From Caulobacteraceae bacterium (GTDB lineage: Bacteria > Pseudomonadota > Alphaproteobacteria > Caulobacterales > Caulobacteraceae), in assembly GCA_947475845.1 (NCBI GenBank), contig CANJMO010000019.1, forward strand, positions 1 to 37,487: a stretch of DNA of 37,487 bases, given 5' to 3'. The notes beneath the pieces were generated by a model, which made no database searches, was not told where the DNA came from, and worked only from the letters and a program-made list of their open reading frames with translations. The translations under genes and the position numbers were made by a program. Position 1 is the stretch's first letter, and each line of letters starts with the position of its first letter. Shown here piece by piece: positions 1-7,674 of the stretch.

Positions 1-1
1 C

Positions 2-565
<564 letters not shown>

Positions 566-591
566 GCGCTTACACATCGCGAACAAGATTG

Positions 592-620
592 GGGCGGGTC
601 CTGCGGGGCCCGCCTTTTTC
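592..620 (+). terminator. Rho-independent terminator after acnA
   Basis: A GC-rich stem (GGCGGG with CC, closing on GG with CCCGCC) is followed directly by TTTTTC. It begins 26 bases after the acnA stop, so it should end the acnA transcript. Confidence 0.8.
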
Positions 621-625
621 TTTGA

Positions 626-669
626 GGGCAGCCGGCGCTCAAGCAGCGACGCGGTAGCGACGGCTGCCC
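626..669. repeat. Palindromic repeat copy A inside a longer hairpin
   Basis: The 26-bp repeat (635-660, two mismatches to the majority form) is flanked by perfect 9-bp inverted arms GGGCAGCCG (626-634) and CGGCTGCCC (661-669). The arms continue into the terminal stem of the repeat with one G-A mismatch, giving a long imperfect hairpin of 44 nt. No T-run follows on either strand, so it is not a standard terminator. Other copies lie at 2105-2130, 2140-2165, 4604-4629 and 22568-22593, with a diverged one at 3076-3101. Confidence 0.8.
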
Positions 670-711
670 AAACAAAAATGTGAGGGGCGCCCTTAAGGCT
701 TCTTCGGTTAA

Positions 712-1437
712 GTGCGGGCGATGCCTAGACCCGCGCTCCTCCCCGCGCTCCTTTCCGTTTGCCTGCTGTCCTTAGGGGCCGCGCAGTCCGCCGCGGCTCA
801 GGCCCGACGGCCGGTGGTGGTCGAGCTGTTCACCAGCCAGGGCTGCGCCGCCTGCACCACCTCCAACACCCTGGTGGCCGACCTGGCCGAGCGCCGCGAC
901 GTGATCGCCCTGACCTTCCCGGTCGACTACTGGGACTACCTCGGCTGGAAGGACACCTTCGCCAAGCCGCAGTTCTCGGCCCGTCAACGCGGCTATCAGA
1001 AGGCCCTGGGCCTGCGCGAGGTCTATACCCCGCAGCTGGTGGTCGACGGCGCCGCCCAGATGGGCAAGGCCTCGCCGGAGATGGCGCTGGAAATGATCAA
1101 GGGCGCCGCCAAGGCCCATCCGCCGGCGCCGGCCATGAGCCTGGCGCGCCGACGGCTGTCGGTCGGGACCGGCCGCGCGCCCAAGGGCGGGGCCGAGGTC
1201 TGGCTGGTGCGCTACGAGGGCCAGCCGCAGGAGACCGAGGTCAAGGACGGCGAAAACCGCGGGCTGAACGTTGTCTATCGCAATGTGGCCAGGGATCTGG
1301 TGCGCCTCGGCTCGTGGACCGGCAAGGACCGCGCCTATCGCCTGCCCGAGCACTCGGACGAGGACGCCGACCTGAAGACCCTGATCCTGCTGCAATCCAA
1401 GACTAACGGCCGCATCCTGGGCGTGCTCAAGCCCTAG
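712..1437 (+). CDS. Secreted DUF1223 family protein with thioredoxin-like CxxC
   Basis: A 241-residue protein of the DUF1223 family, whose biochemical role is not established. The N-terminus is a signal peptide (hydrophobic stretch at residues 9-29 ending in AAAQA), so the protein probably acts in the periplasm. VVELFTSQGCAAC at residues 36-48 is the DUF1223 hallmark; C45-A-A-C48 resembles a thioredoxin-type redox centre. The motif DYWDYLGWKD downstream is also typical. I used GTG at 712; ATG at 721 gives a protein three residues shorter and is equally possible, since no clear ribosome-binding site decides it. The gene follows acnA, a common alphaproteobacterial neighbourhood, but the terminator and hairpin between them suggest separate transcription. 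Confidence 0.88.
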   Translation: MRAMPRPALLPALLSVCLLSLGAAQSAAAQARRPVVVELFTSQGCAACTTSNTLVADLAERRDVIALTFPVDYWDYLGWKDTFAKPQFSARQRGYQKALGLREVYTPQLVVDGAAQMGKASPEMALEMIKGAAKAHPPAPAMSLARRRLSVGTGRAPKGGAEVWLVRYEGQPQETEVKDGENRGLNVVYRNVARDLVRLGSWTGKDRAYRLPEHSDEDADLKTLILLQSKTNGRILGVLKP

Positions 1438-1748
1438 GTGCCCAGGCCGGCGCAACAAAAAGCCCGCTCCAGCTGGGGGGGTGCTGGGCGGGCCATTTGC
1501 TCTTTTGCTTGGTAGTCTGTCGGCCAGTCGAAAACCGCGATCCCAGGGGGCTGGGGGGGCTGTTCAGGGTCCAGGACCGGCAATCCCCGGCTGGCCGACA
1601 CCCATAAGATGTCGGGTCAAGGGGGCCGCGAATGGGCCGGAATAAGGCCGATTAAAGGTCATTTGACCGGCGCGATTACAAAGCCGTGAGCACCCACCCG
1701 AGCGGTGACACCTTCAAACCGTCCGCGTTCGTGCTTAGTTTCGGTTGC
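1438..1748. other. G-rich intergenic region with hairpins and two G-quadruplex motifs
   Basis: I see no convincing gene in these ~310 bases. They hold a GC-rich hairpin beginning near 1461 (GCCCGC with GCGGGC, ending 1493) that could be a weak terminator for the DUF1223 gene. Two plus-strand runs fit the G3-N1-7 quadruplex pattern, at 1475-1492 and 1546-1569. A perfect 9-bp inverted pair GTCGGCCAG (1519-1527) and CTGGCCGAC (1591-1599) encloses the second G-rich run, and GGTCATTTGACC at 1657-1668 is a small palindrome. A structured leader or small RNA is possible but unproven. If the next gene starts at the upstream GTG (1686), the region is shorter. Confidence 0.5.
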
Positions 1749-2102
1749 ATGAGTCTCGACGCCTTCGCGCCCCAGCCCTCAAGCCCGGTGGTCTTCTTCG
1801 ACCGGCGCGAGCTGGATCAGTTGCTGCGGCTCTACGGACGCCGGGTAGCGGCCGGGGAATGGCGCGACTACGCTATCGACGGACTGCGCGATGCGGCGGT
1901 GTTCTCGGTGTTCTCGGTGTTCTCGGTGTTCCGCCGGTCCGCCGAAGCCCCCGCCTACCGCATCGAGAAGCGCCCGTCCTTGGCCCGACGCCAAGGCGCC
2001 TGGGCCGTGATCGGTCAGGGCGGCGTGATCCTCAAGCGCGGCCACGAACTGGCCCAGGTGCTCAAGCTGTTCGACAAGGGCAAGTTCGCGGTGGTGGAGT
2101 AG
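1749..2102 (+). CDS. DUF2794 family protein
   Basis: A soluble 117-residue protein of DUF2794, a small alphaproteobacterial family without known function. Recognisable segments are VVFFDRRELDQLLRLYGRRV near the N-terminus, GEWRDYAIDGLRDAAVFSVF in the middle, and YRIEKRPSLARRQGAW followed by GGVILKRGHELAQVLKLFD at the C-terminus. I chose ATG 1749 because it gives the usual family length and begins just before the conserved block; GTG 1686 would add 21 unconserved residues. Neither has a clear Shine-Dalgarno. The odd feature is a 9-bp in-frame tandem repeat (GTGTTCTCG, three units plus a partial one) at 1899-1931, which expands the usual single VFSVF into VFSVFSVFSVF. The gene is followed by two copies of the 26-bp repeat and a bidirectional terminator. 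Confidence 0.85.
   Translation: MSLDAFAPQPSSPVVFFDRRELDQLLRLYGRRVAAGEWRDYAIDGLRDAAVFSVFSVFSVFRRSAEAPAYRIEKRPSLARRQGAWAVIGQGGVILKRGHELAQVLKLFDKGKFAVVE
1899..1931 (+). repeat. In-frame 9-bp tandem repeat (Val-Phe-Ser)
   Basis: Three perfect units of GTGTTCTCG (1899-1925) plus a partial GTGTTC (1926-1931), inside the DUF2794 gene. Each unit adds Val-Phe-Ser without changing frame, so gain or loss of units by slippage would leave the protein intact but longer or shorter in a conserved strand. Confidence 0.9.
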
Positions 2103-2104
2103 CC

Positions 2105-2130
2105 GCGCTCAAGCAGCGAAGCGGTAGCGC
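2105..2130 (+). repeat. 26-bp palindromic repeat, copy B
   Basis: It starts GCGCTCAAGCAGCG and ends AAGCGGTAGCGC; the ends GCGCT/AGCGC pair. It is identical over 26 bp to the copy at 4604-4629 (opposite strand). It lies two bases after the stop of the DUF2794 gene. Confidence 0.9.
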
Positions 2131-2139
2131 GAAGGAATC

Positions 2140-2165
2140 CCGCTCAAACCGCGAAGCGGTAGCGC
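2140..2165 (+). repeat. 26-bp palindromic repeat, copy C
   Basis: Same orientation as copy B and only nine bases after it. Three bases differ from the majority form (positions 1, 9 and 11 of the unit). The two copies therefore form a short tandem cluster just before the terminator. Confidence 0.85.
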
Positions 2166-2170
2166 AACAA

Positions 2171-2204
2171 AAAAGCCCCGGAGGTTTCCCGCCGGGGCTT
2201 TTCC
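2171..2204. terminator. Bidirectional terminator between DUF2794 and BI-1 genes
   Basis: Perfect stem AAAAGCCCCGG (2171-2181) and CCGGGGCTTTT (2192-2202) with a 10-base loop. The A and T ends give a U-tract on either strand, so it can serve both the plus-strand DUF2794 gene and the minus-strand gene ending at 2223. Confidence 0.9.
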
Positions 2205-2222
2205 GTTTCGATCCGAGAACGT

Positions 2223-2972
2223 CTAGCGGCGCGAGCCGAGGAAGTTCATCAGGAATTGGAACAGATTGATGAAGTCGATGTAGAGGCTCAGCGCGCCGTA
2301 GTTGGTAGCCACCGCCAACGACGTGCGGTCGCCGCCCATCTGGTAGTAGGTCATCTTCAGGCGCTGGGTGTCGTAGGCGATCAGGCCGGCGAAGATCAGC
2401 ACGCCCAGCACGTTGACGATGAAGGCCATCGGCGCGGAGTGCAGGAAGATGTTGACCACGCTGGCGATGAACAGTCCGACCACGCCGATGATCAGGAAGC
2501 TGCCGAAGCCGGTCAGGTCCTTCTTGGTGGTGTAGCCCGCCAGGCTGAGCGCGCCGAAGGCGGCGGCCGTAACCAGGAAGGTCGTGGCGATCGAAGCGCC
2601 GGTGTAGACCAGCACGTTGACGCCGAGCGAGGCGCCGATACAGGCCACCACCGCCCAATACAGGGCCGAGGTGCCCGACGCGGTCTGCGTCTTCATAATG
2701 AAGCGCGAGCCCAGCAGCAGCACGAGCGGCGAGAAGCTGACGATCAGACCCAGAATGGTGTAGCCGCCGAAGCGGCCGTCGGGGGTGACGGTGAACATCA
2801 GGTCGCGGACGGCGGGGACACTGCCGGTGACGTAGGCCAGGGCGGCCGACACCACGAGGCCGAGGGCCACCTTGTTGTAGACGCCGAGCATGAAGGCGCG
2901 CAGTCCCGCGTCCACCGCCATATCGGCGCGACCCGCGGGGATCGATGTAAAGCCGCGGTTGAAGTCGCTCAT
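2223..2972 (-). CDS. Bax inhibitor-1 / YccA family membrane protein
   Basis: A 249-residue integral inner-membrane protein with about seven hydrophobic segments, matching the BI-1/YccA/TMBIM family. Bacterial members include a calcium leak channel (BsYetJ) and the FtsH-interacting YccA; which role applies here cannot be read from sequence. The N-terminus MSDFNRGFTSIPAGRADMAV and the motif YNKVALGLVVSAALAYVTGS are typical of alphaproteobacterial members, as is FAGLIAYDTQRLK near the sixth helix and the C-terminal LYIDFINLFQFLMNFLGSRR. The start at 2972 matches the family N-terminus and is preceded by a weak purine tract; an open extension to 3044 is not conserved-looking. The gene is monocistronic and ends at the shared terminator. 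Confidence 0.93.
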   Translation of the reverse strand: MSDFNRGFTSIPAGRADMAVDAGLRAFMLGVYNKVALGLVVSAALAYVTGSVPAVRDLMFTVTPDGRFGGYTILGLIVSFSPLVLLLGSRFIMKTQTASGTSALYWAVVACIGASLGVNVLVYTGASIATTFLVTAAAFGALSLAGYTTKKDLTGFGSFLIIGVVGLFIASVVNIFLHSAPMAFIVNVLGVLIFAGLIAYDTQRLKMTYYQMGGDRTSLAVATNYGALSLYIDFINLFQFLMNFLGSRR

Positions 2973-3075
2973 AGGATTTGAAACCCTTGTTGAACGCCCA
3001 CATGGGCGCCCGTTGAATATCGGCCCCCTTGGGCGCAAGCGCAAGACTCGCCCAAAAAGGTCACAATTTAGTTTC

Positions 3076-3101
3076 GCCCTAGCGCTTCGCGACTTGAGGG
3101 C
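3076..3101 (-). repeat. Diverged copy of the 26-bp palindromic repeat
   Basis: Read on the minus strand it matches the majority repeat at 21 of 26 positions. Two of the five changes (positions 3 and 24) are complementary, turning the terminal stem GCGCT/AGCGC into GCCCT/AGGGC, so pairing is kept. It lies in the gap between the BI-1 and DUF2306 genes. Confidence 0.6.
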
Positions 3102-3135
3102 GGGTTTGTTGTGCTTGTCTTGTCAATGTTTGGGC

Positions 3136-3699
3136 TCAACCCAGGAAGATGTTCCACATCAGCCGGCCGGGGACAAAGGCCAGCGCCCCGGCCAGGACCA
3201 GGCCGCCGGTGAACAGCCCCGTCATGGAGCGGGCGTGGGAGCGCACCTTGTGGCGGCGGGCGGCGGCCATGGCGAACGGCAGGGCGATGATGGTCCAGCC
3301 GGACAGCAGATGGATGAAGCTGAGTCCGCCGTGGTTGATGATTCGGATGAACATGGACGACACCGCTCCGGTCATCATCGCCAGCACCCAGGTCCAGCCC
3401 AGGGTCCGGTGCATCAGCGAGCCCTTGACCCCGATCAGCAGCACCACGCCGATGGCGAAGGCGGTCAGCACCGCGGCCAGATGGATCTGCACCGCGAACG
3501 GCGAGGTTAGCACCAGGTCGACGCGGGGCGCGTGCGGGTGGATCGCGGGCAGCGCCGTAATGCCCAGGCGGGGCAGGCTGGGGATCACCGTCAGGCCGAC
3601 GATGCCCAGGACCACGGCCAGCACGCCGGCCTGACGGATCAGGTTGGTCTTCGATCCAAGGTTGGGGGCGGCGAGATCGGGGGTTTGCGGGGTGGTCAT
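3136..3699 (-). CDS. DUF2306 family membrane protein
   Basis: A 187-residue protein with about four to five transmembrane segments (for example AGVLAVVLGIVGLTVI, HLAAVLTAFAIGVVLLIGV, LLSGWTIIALPFAMAAARR, SMTGLFTGGLVLAGALAFVP). The pattern of His and Arg residues (HRTLGWTWV, INHGGLSFIHLLSGWT, RSHARSMTGLF) fits DUF2306, a bacterial four-helix membrane family of unknown function that resembles haem-binding cytochrome-like proteins; the haem link is inference. The start at ATG 3699 has the ribosome-binding site AAGGAC at a good distance; longer in-frame extensions run into the divergent regulator and look non-coding. It is transcribed away from the membrane-anchored LytTR regulator, its probable partner. 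Confidence 0.82.
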   Translation of the reverse strand: MTTPQTPDLAAPNLGSKTNLIRQAGVLAVVLGIVGLTVIPSLPRLGITALPAIHPHAPRVDLVLTSPFAVQIHLAAVLTAFAIGVVLLIGVKGSLMHRTLGWTWVLAMMTGAVSSMFIRIINHGGLSFIHLLSGWTIIALPFAMAAARRHKVRSHARSMTGLFTGGLVLAGALAFVPGRLMWNIFLG

Positions 3700-3781
3700 C
3701 GGAAGCGTCCTTGCGGGAGGGGCGGCCGGCATGGCCTGATGCACCCCACTCAACCGATCCGACGAGCCGCCGCACCCGCCG

Positions 3782-4591
3782 ATGCACGAACCGCCGCCCG
3801 CCATACGCCAACGGCGCCTCCTCGCCGTTGGCGCTTCGCCAGTGACGGCCTTCTTCCTGCGTCCGGTCGCCATCGCCGCCGTGGCCGCGCTGTTCATGGC
3901 CTATGCCGGCGCCTTCGGCTCGCAGGCCGCGCCCCTGCCGATGCGTCTGGCGTACTGGCTGACGACCATGGTCCTGGCCAGTCTGATCGGCACGGCGGTG
4001 TTCGTACCTGCCTATGCCAGGGGCTGGCTGGAGCGGCGGCCGGCTGCGGTGATCGGCGGCCTGTCCCTGGTGATGGCCGCGCCGATCACGGTGCTGGTGT
4101 GGTTCATGAGCTCGCGTTTCTTACCGCAGCAGGCGTCGAGCGACCCGCGGTTCCTGCCGGCCTATTTTCCGCCGGTGCTGCTGGTCAGCGTGCTGATGAC
4201 CGGGATCAACTTCATGGCCGCCGAGCGCGCCGCCGCCCGCCGCAGCCAGACCCACGCCGCCCCCGCCGGTTCGGCCCCGGCTAAGTTCCTGGAGCGCATC
4301 CCGCTAAGGCTGCGCAGCGCAGAGCTGCACGCCGTGCAGGCCGAGGACCACTATCTGCGCCTCTACACCTCCAAGGGCTCGGATCTGATCCTGATGCGGC
4401 TGGCCGACGCGGTGGCCGAGCTGGAAGGCATCGAGGGCGCCCAGACCCACCGATCCTGGTGGGTGGCGAAGGCGGCGGTGCAGGGCGCCCGGCGCGGCGA
4501 CGGGCGGGCGGTGCTGACCTTAGTCGGCGGCATCGAGGCCCCGGTCAGCCGCAGCTATGCGGGCCCGCTCAGGGACGCTGGGTGGTTTTAG
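3782..4591 (+). CDS. Membrane-anchored LytTR-domain transcription regulator
   Basis: Up to 269 residues. The first ~150 contain about four hydrophobic helices (AIAAVAALFMAYAGAFGS; YWLTTMVLASLIGTAVFVP; AAVIGGLSLVMAAPITVLVWF; FPPVLLVSVLMTGINFMA). The last ~100 form a LytTR DNA-binding domain, with RSAELHAVQAEDHYLRLYTS and the terminal block VSRSYAGPLRDAGWF. It is not a phosphorylated response regulator because no receiver domain is present; sensing is presumably through the membrane helices. The start is uncertain: ATG 3782 has no Shine-Dalgarno, and GTG 3842, just before the first helix, is an alternative. A perfect 11-bp inverted repeat at 3806-3833 lies between the two starts. It is divergent from the DUF2306 gene. 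The stop lies 12 bases before repeat copy D. Confidence 0.85.
   Translation: MHEPPPAIRQRRLLAVGASPVTAFFLRPVAIAAVAALFMAYAGAFGSQAAPLPMRLAYWLTTMVLASLIGTAVFVPAYARGWLERRPAAVIGGLSLVMAAPITVLVWFMSSRFLPQQASSDPRFLPAYFPPVLLVSVLMTGINFMAAERAAARRSQTHAAPAGSAPAKFLERIPLRLRSAELHAVQAEDHYLRLYTSKGSDLILMRLADAVAELEGIEGAQTHRSWWVAKAAVQGARRGDGRAVLTLVGGIEAPVSRSYAGPLRDAGWF
3806..3833. promoter_or_regulatory. Perfect 11-bp inverted repeat near the LytTR start
   Basis: CGCCAACGGCG (3806-3816) and CGCCGTTGGCG (3823-3833) are exact inverted complements with a six-base spacer. The element lies between two divergent genes if the regulator starts at 3842, or just inside its coding region if it starts at 3782. It could be an operator or an RNA hairpin controlling translation of the regulator. 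LytTR proteins usually bind direct repeats, so autoregulation by the regulator itself is not certain. Confidence 0.5.
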
Positions 4592-4603
4592 ACATTCTTG
4601 TGC

Positions 4604-4629
4604 GCGCTACCGCTTCGCTGCTTGAGCGC
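4604..4629 (-). repeat. 26-bp palindromic repeat, copy D, forming the GNAT 3' end
   Basis: Exact copy of the 2105-2130 element in the opposite orientation. Bases 4607-4624 are the last five codons plus the stop codon of the acetyltransferase gene (Gln-Ala-Ala-Lys-Arg-stop), so the repeat supplies its C-terminus. Confidence 0.9.
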
Positions 4630-5149
4630 GGGCGCGCCACTGCTCCCTGGTCTGTCCCCACACCTCCAGCTCGATGTCGAACGGCGGCGGCAGGCGGTCC
4701 ATGCGCATGAACGACGAGCCGAGCCCCCGGGCCACCGCCTTGGAGGCGGCGTTGGCGCTGTCGATGGTGTGGATCACCTCGCTCCAGCCTAGGACGTCGA
4801 ACGACCAGTCGACGCAGGCAATGGCGGCCTCGGTCGCATAGCCCTTGCCCCAGGCCGAGCGGACGATACCCCAGCCGACCTCCGTGCCTGGCCAGCCCTC
4901 CGGCCGCCAAGGACCGATACGGCCGATGCAGGCGCCGGACGCCTTCTCCACCACCGAGAACATGCCGAAGCCCAGCAGGCTCCAGGATCCGGCCACCGAG
5001 GCCAGGCCGCGCCACGCCGCCGGGCGCAGCTGCACGCCGCCGAGGTAGCGGGCGCTTTGCTCGTCGCCCATCAGTTCGGCGTAGCCGTCGAGGTCTTCCT
5101 TGACGGGCGGGCGCAGGATCAGGCGATCGGTTTCGAGGGTAACGGACAT
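4607..5149 (-). CDS. GNAT family N-acetyltransferase (RimJ/RimL-like)
   Basis: A 180-residue cytosolic acetyltransferase that should transfer acetyl from acetyl-CoA to an amine; the substrate is unknown. The N-terminus LETDRLILRPPVKEDLDGY is typical of the RimJ/RimL-like (Acetyltransf_3) group. GCIGRIGPWRPEGWPGTEVGW is the central strand pair and RSAWGKGYATEAAIA is the acetyl-CoA-binding motif A (R/Q-x-x-G-x-G/A). HTIDSANAASKAVARGLG is the usual late motif with Asn-x-x-Ser. The final AQAAKR and the stop codon are encoded by the 26-bp repeat, so the ancestral C-terminus was probably different. Its ribosome-binding site (GGAG) lies in the descending arm of the mdh terminator immediately upstream. 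Confidence 0.9.
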   Translation of the reverse strand: MSVTLETDRLILRPPVKEDLDGYAELMGDEQSARYLGGVQLRPAAWRGLASVAGSWSLLGFGMFSVVEKASGACIGRIGPWRPEGWPGTEVGWGIVRSAWGKGYATEAAIACVDWSFDVLGWSEVIHTIDSANAASKAVARGLGSSFMRMDRLPPPFDIELEVWGQTREQWRARAQAAKR

Positions 5150-5150
5150 G

Positions 5151-5187
5151 AAAAAAAGCTCCGGTCCTTGGCAGGAGCCGGAGCTTT
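5151..5187 (-). terminator. mdh terminator overlapping the GNAT ribosome-binding site
   Basis: Perfect stem AAAGCTCCGG (5155-5164) with CCGGAGCTTT (5178-5187); on the minus strand the 3' arm runs into seven U residues and then, one base later, the ATG of the acetyltransferase at 5149. The GGAG in the 3' arm is the only plausible Shine-Dalgarno for that gene. Confidence 0.88.
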
Positions 5188-5226
5188 GATCTTAGCGCCG
5201 GCTCGCGCCAGCGTGTCTGGCGAAGA

Positions 5227-6318
<1,092 letters not shown>

Positions 6319-6366
6319 CTATCACGCCGCCCGCGCGACTGGACTCCGCGCGATGGATGCCTTCCC

Positions 6367-6807
6367 GTGGACAAGTTCAGTCTCGCCCCCGCCTTCGCGG
6401 CGACCTCACACCCCGTGGCCGACATGACCCTGTGCGCCGCCCGGCTGCAGGACGACGCCCGCTGGCCATGGATCGTGCTGATCCCGCGCCGGATGGGCGC
6501 CCGCGAACTCGAGCATCTGTCCCCCGCCAACCGCGCTCAGCTGATGGATGAGATCGTCCTCGCCGGCGCCGCCGTGCGCGCCATCGGCGCGGCGCTCGGC
6601 CGCCCGATCGACAAGCTGAATGTCGGCCAGCTCGGCAACATCACGCCGCAGCTGCATGTGCACGTGATCGGCCGCCGTCCGGACGACGCCGCCTGGCCCG
6701 GCCCGGTATGGGGCGTGGGCGAAGCCGCGCCCTATGCGCCCGACGCCCTCGCCGCCGCGATCAGCGCCGCCGACGCGCCGCTGCGCCAGCTGAAGAGCGC
6801 GTCCTAG
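6367..6807 (+). CDS. HIT family protein (histidine triad)
   Basis: A 146-residue member of the HIT nucleotide-binding superfamily, which hydrolyses or transfers nucleotidyl groups. The segment NVGQLGNITPQLHVHVIGRR carries the active-site HVHV; the first His of the usual triad is Gln, as in other members of this PQLHVHVI subgroup. WPWIVLIPRRMGARELEHL near residue 35 and WPGPVWG after the triad are also characteristic. The physiological substrate is unknown. I chose GTG 6367 because homologues begin a few residues before this point; the frame is open much further upstream, antisense to mdh, but that part is not credible. The stop codon overlaps that of the convergent CitE-like gene in the sequence CTAG. 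Confidence 0.85.
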   Translation: MDKFSLAPAFAATSHPVADMTLCAARLQDDARWPWIVLIPRRMGARELEHLSPANRAQLMDEIVLAGAAVRAIGAALGRPIDKLNVGQLGNITPQLHVHVIGRRPDDAAWPGPVWGVGEAAPYAPDALAAAISAADAPLRQLKSAS

Positions 6808-7646
6808 CCCGCCTGCAGCGCGAAGGCCGCGATCCGCTCGGCTTCGCGCAGGTGCAGCCGCTCGGTCATCTTGCCGTCCACCGCCAGCACGCCCGCCTTC
6901 GGCTCGGCCTCGAACGCCGCGATCACCGCACGGGCCCAGGCGATCCGCTCGGACGAGGGCGAGAACAGGCGGTTGGCGGCATCGATCTGCGACGGGTGGA
7001 TGAGGCTCTTGCCGTCGAACCCCATGTCGGCGGCGTGGCGGCACTGGCTCTCCAGACCGGCGGCGTCCTCCAGATCGATGAACGGGCCGTCGAGCGGCGC
7101 CAGGTTGAAGGCGCGCGCAGCGATCACGGTCTGGCTCAGGGCGCTATTCAGGGCCTCGCGCCCGGTGGTCAGGCGGCAGCGCATCTGAGCCGCCAGGTCG
7201 TTGGTCCCGACCAGCAGGGCGCCGAGCGCCGCGATCTTGGCCGTCGAGGCGATATCGGCCACGCGCAGCACCGCCTCGCAGCTTTCGATCATGGCCCAGA
7301 TCTCGATGTCCTCGCCGATCGCACGGCTGACCGCCACCACCTGTTCGGGAGTGGACACCTTGGGCAAGACGACCACGTCCGGACCCGCCGCCACCGCCGC
7401 CTTCAAATCCGCCGCGCCCCACGGGGTGTCGGTGGCGTTGACCCGCAGGGCCACGGTCTTGCCGGGGAAACCCTGACGGATGGCGGCCACGGCGGCCTCG
7501 CGCGCGGCGGCCTTGGCCTCGGGCGCGAGGGAGTCCTCCAGATCGACGATCACGGCGTCGCAGGGCAGGGTGCGCGCCTTGTCCAGCGCCCGGGCGTTGG
7601 CGGCCGGGACGTAAAGCAGGCTGCGGCGAAGGGACAGCTTGGTCAT
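6804..7646 (-). CDS. CitE-like HpcH/HpaI lyase (citrate lyase beta-like)
   Basis: A 280-residue TIM-barrel protein of the CitE/malyl-CoA lyase/citramalyl-CoA lyase group, which cleaves or forms CoA thioesters of hydroxy acids using Mg2+. Motifs are LRRSLLYVPAANARALDKA at the N-terminus, AVIVDLEDSLAP (acidic metal ligands) at residues 31-42, ALRVN (substrate Arg68), VVLPKV, IWAMIES (metal-binding Glu) and GFDGKSLIHPSQI near the C-terminus. No citrate lyase alpha or gamma partner genes are present, so a stand-alone lyase role, for example on citramalyl-CoA or malyl-CoA, is likelier than citrate lyase. The start at ATG 7646 is at the conserved N-terminus. It is divergent from the DUF2237 gene with a 28-base gap. 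Confidence 0.88.
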   Translation of the reverse strand: MTKLSLRRSLLYVPAANARALDKARTLPCDAVIVDLEDSLAPEAKAAAREAAVAAIRQGFPGKTVALRVNATDTPWGAADLKAAVAAGPDVVVLPKVSTPEQVVAVSRAIGEDIEIWAMIESCEAVLRVADIASTAKIAALGALLVGTNDLAAQMRCRLTTGREALNSALSQTVIAARAFNLAPLDGPFIDLEDAAGLESQCRHAADMGFDGKSLIHPSQIDAANRLFSPSSERIAWARAVIAAFEAEPKAGVLAVDGKMTERLHLREAERIAAFALQAG

Positions 7647-7674
7647 GACGCGCCAATAGGGGTTAAGTAGGGCC

